A DNA stretch of 64,000 nt from assembly GCF_002849595.1 (NCBI RefSeq), contig NZ_NRQR01000011.1, positions 1 through 64,000 on the forward strand. The letters run 5' to 3'. Positions 18,379-25,540 of this stretch are shown piece after piece. How positions within the stretch are numbered: the first letter of the stretch is position 1; the number at the start of each line of letters is the position of its first letter. Origin of the DNA: Luteimonas rhizosphaerae. GTDB taxonomy: Bacteria; Pseudomonadota; Gammaproteobacteria; Xanthomonadales; Xanthomonadaceae. Below the pieces are notes generated by a model. The model saw only the letters and a program-made list of their open reading frames with translations, made no database searches and was not told the DNA's origin. The translations under genes were made by a program, and so were the position numbers.

Positions 18379-19206
18379 ATGCGCCGCCCCCTGCTGTTGC
18401 TGCTGCCGTTCGCCCTGATCGCCTGTTCGCCCGCGTCGGCGCCTGCCGATGCGCCCCCCGCTGCACCGGCGCCCGCTGCGGCGGCCACGCCGCCCGCCAG
18501 CGCGGCGCCTGCCGATCCCGACGCGACACTCGGTGCCTACCACTGGGATCTGGTCGATGCGGCCGGCGCCGACGGTGCGCGCCTCGACGCCCTGCTCGAC
18601 GATGCCGGCAAGCCACTGCGGCTGGATTTCCGCGCAGGCGGCGTCAGCGTGTCGAACGCCTGCAACCGCATGAGCGCGTCGACGACGCGCACCGGCGACC
18701 GGCTGGAGATCGCCGCGGCGGTCTCGACGCAGATGGCCTGCGTCGACACGCGACTGATGACGCTGGAGCGCGAGATCGGCCAACGTCTTCCCGGCACGCA
18801 CACGCTGGCGATCGCACCCGGCGAGGCGCCGCGGCTGACGCTGACCGGCGCGGATGGCGACGTGCTGACGTTCGCCGGTACGCCGACGCCGGCCACGCGC
18901 TACGGCAGCGACGGCACACAGGTGTTTCTCGAGGTCGCGCCGCAGCGCGTGGCCTGCAACCACCCGCTGATTCCCGACCACCGGTGCCTGCAGGTCCGCG
19001 AGGTCGCGTACGGCGACGACGGCGTGCAGACCACGACCGGCGACTGGGAACCGCTCTACCAGGACATCGACGGCTACACCCACGAGCCCGGCGTGCGCAA
19101 CGTGCTGCGGCTGCAGCGCTTCGAGGTGCGGGATCCGCCGGCCGATGCGCCGTCGGTGGCCTACGTGCTCGACACCGTCATCGAATCGGAAACCGTCGCG
19201 CCCTGA
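18379..19206 (+). CDS. META and DUF4377 domain lipoprotein
   Basis: A 275-residue lipoprotein: the N-terminus ends PFALIACSPASA, a lipobox with the Cys at residue 16. A 35-residue Ala/Pro-rich linker leads to a META-like domain (LDFRAGGVSVSNACNRMSA, residues about 80-170) related to HslJ. The end is a DUF4377 domain (FLEVAPQRVACNHPLIPDHR and LYQDIDGYTHEPGVRNVLRL, about 180-270). HslJ-type domains are linked to outer-membrane stress and novobiocin tolerance in E. coli; the role here is inferred only by domain. The ATG at 18379 has a CGAGGAGAG ribosome site. Confidence 0.84.
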   Translation: MRRPLLLLLPFALIACSPASAPADAPPAAPAPAAAATPPASAAPADPDATLGAYHWDLVDAAGADGARLDALLDDAGKPLRLDFRAGGVSVSNACNRMSASTTRTGDRLEIAAAVSTQMACVDTRLMTLEREIGQRLPGTHTLAIAPGEAPRLTLTGADGDVLTFAGTPTPATRYGSDGTQVFLEVAPQRVACNHPLIPDHRCLQVREVAYGDDGVQTTTGDWEPLYQDIDGYTHEPGVRNVLRLQRFEVRDPPADAPSVAYVLDTVIESETVAP

Positions 19207-19220
19207 GCGCGCGCGCCACC

Positions 19221-19247
19221 GCCGGCCGCTCGGAGGACGCGAGCGGC
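19221..19247 (+). terminator. Hairpin after the META/DUF4377 gene
   Basis: A 10-bp perfect stem (CGGCCGCTCG with CGAGCGGCCG, 7-base loop) lies 15 bases after the stop codon. There is no T run, so it may stabilise the 3' end or assist termination rather than act alone. The rest of the gap to 19461 shows nothing I can name. Confidence 0.4.
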
Positions 19248-19461
19248 CGTCCGGGTGTCACGCATGCCGCCACGTGTCCCGTCGGAAAGACAGCCCGTAC
19301 GTGCCGGGGTCACGTCGTCGTTGCCGCGGAGACGTGCGCGTCGGCGTGCGGTGCCCGGTCCGGACCGCCGTCTCCGGCATCCGCAGCTGGCCTGCGCCAC
19401 GGCGATGCCGCGTCGCTCGGGCACCGCGCGCCAGCCCGCAACGCAACGCCAGGCGGCGTGC

Positions 19462-20079
19462 CTAGGCCGGTCGCGCGTGCGGATGCAGGGCGTAGCTGCC
19501 CCAGACCGTGGCTTCGGCCAGCACGTGGCCCTGGATCGCGCGCAGCAGTGCGGCGGCGTCGAAGCCGTCGGGCAGGTCGAGCGTCGCCACGTCGAGCGCG
19601 AACAGCCGGAAGAAATAGCGGTGCGTGCGCAGGTCGTTCGGCGGCGGATAGGGGCCGTCATAACCGCGCCAGTCGCCGGCGAGCTCCGGATGGCCGGCGA
19701 ACCAGCCGGTGTAGTCGTTGCGGCCCTGGCGTGCACCGGCCGGCCCCGGCGGCATGCGCTTGCCGCCCTTGGTCACGCCGTCGCTGGCGCTGCCTTCCGG
19801 GATCGCCCGGCACGTGGCCGGCAGATCGGCGACGGTCCAGTGGTGGAAGGCGCCACGGGGATGCTCGACCGGGATCTCGACGCCGTCCTTGCCCGCCAGC
19901 GACGGATCGGTCGGCGCGTCGGGATCGATGCACAGCAGCGCGAACGAGCGCGTGCCCGCGGGCACGTCGTCCCACGCCAGGTGCGGATTGCGGTTGCCGC
20001 CGAAGCCGTCGGGCGCGCCGACCGCGTAGGTCGCGGGGATCGGCTGGCCGGGTTCGAAACTGTCGCTGCGGATGCGCAT
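19462..20079 (-). CDS. YbhB/YbcL-type phosphatidylethanolamine-binding protein (PEBP)
   Basis: A 205-residue cytoplasmic protein of the bacterial PEBP/Raf-kinase-inhibitor-like family. The ligand-pocket motifs are NPHLAWDDVPAGTRSFAL, CIDPDAPT (the DPD-P signature), GAFHHWTVADLP, and GYDGPYPPPNDLRTHRYFF. No signal peptide is seen. Known bacterial members have no clear enzymatic role. The gene is last in a minus-strand series starting at the hotdog thioesterase, 25 bases after the TPR protein. Confidence 0.92.
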   Translation of the reverse strand: MRIRSDSFEPGQPIPATYAVGAPDGFGGNRNPHLAWDDVPAGTRSFALLCIDPDAPTDPSLAGKDGVEIPVEHPRGAFHHWTVADLPATCRAIPEGSASDGVTKGGKRMPPGPAGARQGRNDYTGWFAGHPELAGDWRGYDGPYPPPNDLRTHRYFFRLFALDVATLDLPDGFDAAALLRAIQGHVLAEATVWGSYALHPHARPA

Positions 20080-20104
20080 GGAACCTCCTATCGTGGCGTC
20101 GGAA

Positions 20105-22174
20105 TCAGTCCTGCGGATAGCCCAGTCGCACGGCGACCGGCGTCAGGCTGGCGAACGCGGTGCCGAGCACGCCGGCATAGGCGCGCCAGTGTCCCGCCGG
20201 CATGCGGTCGGGACCGAGCACCTGGGCGGGCGGCACCGGGAACCCGTCGATGCCGAGCGCGCGGCCGATCGTCGCGGCGATGGTGTCGGCGTCGCCGACC
20301 GGATCGTCGTTGCGCAGCAGCACGTGCGGATACAGGTCCTGCTCGACGAGGTCCGCCAGCTGCGCGAGATGCGCGGCCAGCCAGGTCGCGGCGGCATCGA
20401 CGTCGTCGAGGCGCACCGTCAGCTGGGTGCCGAAGGCCAGCCAGTCGAGCAGCATGTCGCGCGGATCCCGCAGCACCAGCAGCAGCCGCCCTTCCGGCAG
20501 TCGGGGGCGCAGGGCCAGCAGCATCGCGTTGTCCCACCACGGCAGCCAGTCGACGACGGCGCCGCCATCGATGGCGCGCGTGGACAGCTGCTGTCGCCAG
20601 CTGTCCACGACCTGCGCGGCGGTGAAACGGCCCGCGGCCAGCTGCGCCGGCACCGTCGTGTCCTGGAAGGGATCGCGGATATTCGTGGTGAGGCGGTCGC
20701 TGCGGAACATCGGCAGCGTGCGCTGCAGCACCGACGCGATCCGGTCGACGCGCGCACCGGGCGGACCGTAGAGGAACACGGCCGGCGGCTGCGCCGCATC
20801 GATCGCACCGGGCTCGGGCCACTGCGCGGGCGCCGCGGTCGGCGGCGGCGGCGGGCCGGCGTGGCGGGTCGCGGCGGTGTTGAGCGCATGCCACGTCGCG
20901 ACGGCATCGGCCGGCTGTCCGGCGGCGTCCTGGGCGATCCCGACCCAGCGCTGCAGCAGCAGCCTGGCGTCGTCGGTCGCGGGCGCCAGCAGCCCCTGCG
21001 CGAAGGCGACGGCCTGGGCCGGGTCGCGCGCCAGCAGACGCGAGAACAGATAGTCGTTGGCGCCCAGGTGCCCGGGCTGCACGTCGGCGATCGCACGCGC
21101 CACGGTTTCCGCGGCGTCGAAGTCACCGGCGCCCGTCTCGAGTGCGAGCTGCGCCTGCAACGCCGGCACGTGGGCCGGCATCGCCGCCACCCAGCGCGTC
21201 ACGACCTCGCGCGCCTGCGCGCTGGCGAAGGGCTCGAACGCCAGCCGCGCCAGCCACAGATGATCGAGGCCGGCGTGGGTCGCCAGGGCCGCATCCAGCA
21301 CGTCGCGCGCTTCGTCGGCGGCGTTTGTCGCGCCCCACAGCTGCACCAGCGCATTGGTCGCGCGGCGCGATTCGGGATGCGCGTCGAACGCGGCGCGCAG
21401 CAGCGGCGCCGCCCGTTCGGGCCGGCCGGCCTGCAGTTCCAGCTCGCCGCCGAGCGTCTGCCACGCCGGCGTCACCTGGGCGGGATCGGCGACCAGCTCG
21501 GCGATGATGTCGGCCGCATCGGCGGGCCGTCCCTGCTGCAACACGATCTGCGCGAGCACGCCGCGCAACGGGCCATTGCCGGTGGACTCGATGACGCGCC
21601 GGAAGGTCTGCTCGGCGAAGGCCAGATGGCCCCTCGCGAGATAGGCGAAGCCCAGTGCATAGAGCACCTGCAGATCGTCCGGCGCCTGCTTGTTCGCATG
21701 CGAGAGCAGGGACAGCGCCCGGTCGTGGTCGCCGCGGCGCGAGGCGAGCGTCCCGGCGAGCATCGTGGTCCACGGATGCTCCGGCGCGACCCGCGCGGCC
21801 AGCTTCTGCTGGCGATCGGCCTCGTCGAAATCGCTGCGGCCGATCGCCAGCTGGCCCTGCAGGATGTAGGCGCCGAACTGGTTCGGATCCAGGCTCACGC
21901 TCTGCGACAGTGACGTAGCGGCCGCCTCGATATCGCGCACGTTGAGCAGCATGCCGGCGCGCTGGAAATGCAGGTCGGCGTCATCGGGAGCGAGCGCGAT
22001 CGCACGGTCGATGCTGTCGACCGCCGCCGCCGCGTCACCGCTGCCGCGCAGGGCCAGCGCCAGCAGGCGGTGGGCGTTCGCCGACTGCGGCTCGGCCGCG
22101 ACGGCATCGCGGGCCAGCGCCAGCGCGTCGTCATGGGCGCCGCGGCGCAGTGCGTCGAGAATCTGTTCCTGCAT
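20105..22174 (-). CDS. TPR protein with sulfotransferase-like C-terminal domain
   Basis: A 689-residue protein. Residues 1 to about 430 are tandem tetratricopeptide helices (for example NAHRLLALALRGSGDAAAAV and PDDLQVLYALGFAYLARGHL). The C-terminal 230 residues resemble a sulfotransferase fold: a degenerate 5'-phosphosulfate loop VFLYGPPGARVDRIAS and the 3'-phosphate-type motif LVLRDPRDMLLDWL. No membrane or export signal is seen. TPR-sulfotransferase fusions occur in proteobacteria but their acceptors are mostly unknown, and the weak first loop leaves activity uncertain. The start at 22174 (MQEQIL) is preferred over 22222, where the extra 16 residues look non-conserved. Confidence 0.78.
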   Translation of the reverse strand: MQEQILDALRRGAHDDALALARDAVAAEPQSANAHRLLALALRGSGDAAAAVDSIDRAIALAPDDADLHFQRAGMLLNVRDIEAAATSLSQSVSLDPNQFGAYILQGQLAIGRSDFDEADRQQKLAARVAPEHPWTTMLAGTLASRRGDHDRALSLLSHANKQAPDDLQVLYALGFAYLARGHLAFAEQTFRRVIESTGNGPLRGVLAQIVLQQGRPADAADIIAELVADPAQVTPAWQTLGGELELQAGRPERAAPLLRAAFDAHPESRRATNALVQLWGATNAADEARDVLDAALATHAGLDHLWLARLAFEPFASAQAREVVTRWVAAMPAHVPALQAQLALETGAGDFDAAETVARAIADVQPGHLGANDYLFSRLLARDPAQAVAFAQGLLAPATDDARLLLQRWVGIAQDAAGQPADAVATWHALNTAATRHAGPPPPPTAAPAQWPEPGAIDAAQPPAVFLYGPPGARVDRIASVLQRTLPMFRSDRLTTNIRDPFQDTTVPAQLAAGRFTAAQVVDSWRQQLSTRAIDGGAVVDWLPWWDNAMLLALRPRLPEGRLLLVLRDPRDMLLDWLAFGTQLTVRLDDVDAAATWLAAHLAQLADLVEQDLYPHVLLRNDDPVGDADTIAATIGRALGIDGFPVPPAQVLGPDRMPAGHWRAYAGVLGTAFASLTPVAVRLGYPQD

Positions 22175-22234
22175 ATCGTGATATTCCGGGCGCAATGCCG
22201 GCCGGTCGGAAGGGCCGGCCATTGTAGCGGGCGC

Positions 22235-23356
22235 TCAGCGGCCGCCCGCGTCGGCCCCGACCCCGGCATGCACGGCCGCGGCCAGCCGGGTCGGCGCGAT
22301 CGCGTCGCGCGCCGCATCGGCATGGGCGGCCAGGCGCGCGGCGACCCAGCGCTCGGCGAAACCGTCGAGCCGCAGGCCCGTCAGGAAGCCGCAATGCCCG
22401 CCCCAGCGGCTGATCTCGACGCGCGCGTGCGCCGGCAGCGACAGGGCGTGGAATTCGTCGAGCGGGATCACCGGGTCGTCGGCCGACATCAGGATGTGCG
22501 CCGGCACTTCTAGGCCCGCGAGCCGGTCGCCGGCGACCGAATACCCGTCGAAGTAGTTCTCGATCGTGCCGAAGTCGGTGTGGGTCTGCACCAGCCATTC
22601 GGTCAGTTCGCGCATGCCCAGTTGCAGGGTCGCGTCGTCGAAGGCGTGCTGGTCGGGAAACAGCGCGCGCTTGCGTCGCAGCGAGCCGCGCCAGGTGCGC
22701 TCGAAATGCCGCAGGTAGAACCGCAGGCCGCGTTCCATATAGGCCATCGTCCGCGCCGGATCGATGACCGGGCAGACCGAGGCGACACCGGCCAGCTGCA
22801 GGCCGGCCGCCGGCGCGCGCAGCGCCATGCGCAGGGCGAAGTTGCCGCCCAGCGAATAGCCGGCCGCGACCATCGGCCGCGCGGGGAACCGGCGGGCGAC
22901 GTCGCGCGCGGCGTGCACGACCTCGTCGATGCGGTTGGAATGGAAGATCGCCGGATTCAGATGGTGGCTGCCGCCGTGGTCGCGGAAGTTCAGCCGGAAC
23001 ACCTCGAAGCCCAGCGCCAGCAGCTGCACCGCGGTCAGGCGCATGTAGCTCGATTCGGTGCTGCCTTCCCAGCCGTGCAGCAGCAGCGCGAGGCCGCGCG
23101 ACTCGCGCCCCGGCACGACGCTGTGCAGCCCGTGCAGGCGCACGCCGTCACCGCCGTCGACGAGGTGTTCCGTGGTCACCGCACCGGTTGCCGCCAGCGC
23201 GCGGGCGCCATGGCGACGGCGCCAGGGGCTGCTGGCCAAAACCGTCTGCAGGTGCGGGCTGCGCAGCCAGCGCGGCGGCGCGTAATCGGCGCCGCCGACG
23301 AGCGGGTGCGCCGACGCGTCGGCCTCCTCCCGTCCGGACGGCGGCGACCAGGTCAC
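22235..23356 (-). CDS. YheT-family alpha/beta hydrolase
   Basis: A 373-residue hydrolase. It opens with the family signature PRWLRSPHLQTVLAS. The oxyanion region is LALLLHGWEGSTESSY, the nucleophile elbow GYSLGGNFALRMAL (Ser), the acid in ILMSADDPVIPL, and the His in SRWGGHCGFLTGL. All members of the triad are visible. YheT enzymes are esterases with unknown physiological substrates. The start is a GTG at 23356 overlapping the plsC stop (GTGA), so translation is coupled; coupling to an acyltransferase and thioesterase suggests a lipid context. Confidence 0.88.
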   Translation of the reverse strand: MTWSPPSGREEADASAHPLVGGADYAPPRWLRSPHLQTVLASSPWRRRHGARALAATGAVTTEHLVDGGDGVRLHGLHSVVPGRESRGLALLLHGWEGSTESSYMRLTAVQLLALGFEVFRLNFRDHGGSHHLNPAIFHSNRIDEVVHAARDVARRFPARPMVAAGYSLGGNFALRMALRAPAAGLQLAGVASVCPVIDPARTMAYMERGLRFYLRHFERTWRGSLRRKRALFPDQHAFDDATLQLGMRELTEWLVQTHTDFGTIENYFDGYSVAGDRLAGLEVPAHILMSADDPVIPLDEFHALSLPAHARVEISRWGGHCGFLTGLRLDGFAERWVAARLAAHADAARDAIAPTRLAAAVHAGVGADAGGR

Positions 23357-24153
23357 CGCGTCGGACCCACCGCGGCGACGATGCGCTCGCGCGCGACCTC
23401 GGCGATGCGCCGGCGGCCGTCGCCGTTGCCCGGCAGGATCGGCGCCAGGAAGATCACGTCCGCGTCGCGGGCCGGTTCGCCGAGCAGGCGCAGGAAGTTC
23501 GCGAGGAAGGTTTCGCGCGGGCCGAACGCCACGATCGCCTGCGCGCCGGCATCGGCGCCGTAACGCAACGCGACCGGCTGCACCGCGACGCCGGCCTCGA
23601 CCGCGGCCAGGAAGATGCGCGCGTGGAACGGGCCGATCTCGTAGCCGTCGCGGGTCCGGCCTTCGGGAAACACGCCGACCGAACCGCCGGTGCGCAGGCG
23701 CCCGAGCATCGCCTGCAGCACGCCGCCCAGCGATTCCTGGCTGCCGCGCTGGTGGAAGATCGTCTCGCCGCGACCGGCGAGCCAGCCGACCACCGGCCAG
23801 GACGCGATCTCGCGCTTGGCGACGAACCCCATCATCCGCTGGCTGTGCAGCGCCGAGATGTCGATCCAGCTGACGTGGTTGGAGACGAACATCGTCGGCC
23901 CCGGCAGCGGCGTCCCGACGCGGCGCATGCGGAAGCCGAACAGCCGCATCAATCCGCCCTGCCACCAGCGGATGGCGCGGTGTCCGATCGGTTCGTCGCC
24001 GATCCGCACGTCGCGGGTCAGCGGCGTGCCGAGCAGCAGCACGATCGGCAGATGCAGAAACAGATGCCACAGCAGCAGGGGCACGCGGATCGCGTAGCGC
24101 AACGCGCGCGCGGCTGCGCCGCCCGGGTCGACGGAAGTGGGGGGGGACCTCAT
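23353..24153 (-). CDS. 1-acyl-sn-glycerol-3-phosphate acyltransferase (PlsC family)
   Basis: A 266-residue membrane-associated acyltransferase. A hydrophobic N-terminal segment (VPLLLWHLFLHLPIVLLL) precedes the catalytic NHX4D motif FVSNHVSWIDISAL near residue 92 and the phosphate-binding FPEGRTRDG near 165. LPAATs acylate lysophosphatidic acid to phosphatidic acid; some members acylate ornithine lipids instead, so the exact acceptor is inferred. It lies 52 bases after the hotdog thioesterase gene and overlaps the YheT hydrolase gene. Confidence 0.9.
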   Translation of the reverse strand: MRSPPTSVDPGGAAARALRYAIRVPLLLWHLFLHLPIVLLLGTPLTRDVRIGDEPIGHRAIRWWQGGLMRLFGFRMRRVGTPLPGPTMFVSNHVSWIDISALHSQRMMGFVAKREIASWPVVGWLAGRGETIFHQRGSQESLGGVLQAMLGRLRTGGSVGVFPEGRTRDGYEIGPFHARIFLAAVEAGVAVQPVALRYGADAGAQAIVAFGPRETFLANFLRLLGEPARDADVIFLAPILPGNGDGRRRIAEVARERIVAAVGPTR

Positions 24154-24205
24154 CCGCGCACGATACCGAACCGCGGCAGCCTGCCGCCACTGCGGTCGCG
24201 CGGGG

Positions 24206-24622
24206 TCACGGTTTCGGAATCACCGCGAGCGTCAGTCGCGACACGCAGACCGGCTTGCCGGCCGCGTCCTCGATGTGGATTTCCCAGACCTGGGTGCTGC
24301 GGCCGACGTGCAACGGGCGCGTCGTGCCGGTGACGAGGCCACTGCGCACGCCGCGCAGATGGTTGGCATTGATCTCGATGCCGACGACACCGCACCCCTC
24401 GGGCGCGGCGAGTCCGCCGGCGGTGCTGCCGAGCGTTTCGGCGAGCAGCACCGAAGCGCCGCCGTGCAGCAGGCCGAAGGGCTGATGGGTGCGGCCATCC
24501 ACGGGCATCGTCGCGCGGATGAAATCGGCGCCGATCTCGGTGAACACGATGCCCAGCGCATCGATCGCGGTGTCGCGTGACATGGCGTTGAGCGAATCGA
24601 CGGTGGTGTCGCTGCGGAACAT
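24206..24622 (-). CDS. Hotdog-fold acyl-CoA thioesterase (PaaI/MenI type)
   Basis: A 138-residue single hotdog domain. The helix-capping signature GLLHGGASVLLAETLGS holds the family Glu; VVGIEINANHLRGVRSG follows and VWEIHIEDAAGKPVCVSRLT ends the fold. This matches PaaI/EntH/MenI-type thioesterases that act as tetramers or dimers on aromatic or 1,4-dihydroxy-2-naphthoyl CoA. Substrate is not determinable; no menaquinone genes are nearby. It heads the minus-strand series thioesterase-PlsC-YheT-TPR-PEBP. Confidence 0.9.
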   Translation of the reverse strand: MFRSDTTVDSLNAMSRDTAIDALGIVFTEIGADFIRATMPVDGRTHQPFGLLHGGASVLLAETLGSTAGGLAAPEGCGVVGIEINANHLRGVRSGLVTGTTRPLHVGRSTQVWEIHIEDAAGKPVCVSRLTLAVIPKP

Positions 24623-24933
24623 GGATGCATCCGGGCACGGGGAAGCGACGGAGCCTAGGTGGCGCCTGCGGAGGCGTCAAACCCGGAGCGGGGCTGCGCC
24701 GGTGCGGTTGCGATGGGGTCGGCGGCCCTGCGCGCGACGCGCGGCGGGCGCTCGAGTGACGACTGCGCGTCGCCGGACTCCGGGGCTGCCCGGTCCGCGT
24801 CGCCACCGCGATCTCGCAGCGCCGGCAGCGGCTGCGTCGTGCGGCCTGCCGCCCTGCCCGGTGACGCCGGCTTCCGCGCTCTGAAGCAGCGCGCGCCGTG
24901 CGGTCCCGGGCGGGATCGCGGTCGTGCGGCGGA
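24623..24933. other. Intergenic stretch without recognised content
   Basis: About 310 bases between the thioesterase start and the end of the short peptide gene A. It must contain the promoter of the thioesterase series, but I see no clear -35/-10 pair, repeat or conserved short frame. Confidence 0.5.
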
Positions 24934-25113
24934 TCAGGCGATGCGGAAGCGCGACGGCATCGACGCCGGGGGCGTGCAGCGCAGGCGGACATAGCCCTGG
25001 CTGGTGCCGTAGCCGGTGCCGGCGATGCGCGGCAGGCGCGCTGCGGCAGAACGGACGGCCGCAGGGACGGGCGCGGAAGGCATGGCGGCGGGACGGGGGA
25101 ACAGACGGTTCAT
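24934..25113 (-). CDS. Short tandem peptide A (GTGYG / FRI family), unknown
   Basis: A 59-residue frame from the ATG at 25113 to TGA at 24934. It is accepted because its C-terminal half clearly resembles the frame just upstream (25144-25314): both have PAAVR followed by GTGYGxSxGY and both end RFRI plus one residue (Ala here, Val there). This copy has one cysteine (RLRCTPP). There is no signal peptide, transmembrane segment or recognised domain. A GGAGAT-type ribosome site precedes the start. It lies 30 bases after gene B on the same strand, probably in one transcript. Function unknown. Confidence 0.62.
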   Translation of the reverse strand: MNRLFPRPAAMPSAPVPAAVRSAAARLPRIAGTGYGTSQGYVRLRCTPPASMPSRFRIA

Positions 25114-25143
25114 GGCGGGATCTCCGGGGGAAGACGAGAGGGA

Positions 25144-25314
25144 TCAGACGATGCGGAAGCGCACCGGCGTGCTGGTCTGGCTGTAGCGGCGCGGGCTTGC
25201 GTAGCCGCTGCTGCGGCCATAGCCGGTGCCGAAATCGCGGCTCGCGTAGCGGACGGCGGCCGGGGCGGCAGCGCGGGCGGTGGCGGTCTGGGCGGTGGTG
25301 GTCTGGGTCTGCAT
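25144..25314 (-). CDS. Short tandem peptide B (GTGYG / FRI family), unknown
   Basis: A 56-residue frame from the ATG at 25314. The N-terminal 16 residues are Thr/Ala/Gln-rich (MQTQTTTAQTATARAAA). Then come PAAVRYASRD, GTGYGRSSGY and the terminal VRFRIV. It shares the PAAVR, GTGYG and RFRI positions with the downstream gene A, so the pair looks like a tandem duplication. The start is preceded by GGAGAA, a good ribosome site. Upstream is an inverted repeat that may be an operator. The leader/core layout recalls small modified-peptide precursors, but no modifying enzyme is adjacent. Function unknown. Confidence 0.65.
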   Translation of the reverse strand: MQTQTTTAQTATARAAAPAAVRYASRDFGTGYGRSSGYASPRRYSQTSTPVRFRIV

Positions 25315-25344
25315 GGTCGTTCTCCGGTGTGGTTGTGATCTGGT

Positions 25345-25364
25345 GTGTTGGTAGACTACAACAC
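25345..25364 (-). promoter_or_regulatory. Inverted repeat upstream of the short peptide genes
   Basis: GTGTTG and CAACAC form perfect 6-bp arms around an 8-base centre. A 9-base dyad GTAGACTAC lies inside it. It sits 31 bases upstream of the gene B start codon, and the hexamer AACACC recurs 16 bases further upstream. The position fits an operator; the binding protein is unknown. Confidence 0.45.
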
Positions 25365-25540
25365 CGCTGTTCGATAACACCACGTGCCGAAGGTCATGCT
25401 CGGCAGATTTCCTGATCACGTTCAGCCATAGTTCACTTTCGGCCACGACCTCGCCGAATCCGGAAGGGCCGCCCACAGCGCCACCGCCCTGTGCGGGCGG
25501 CCGGGTGTGCAGGCGAGCTGTCTCGACGCGCGCGGCGCCG

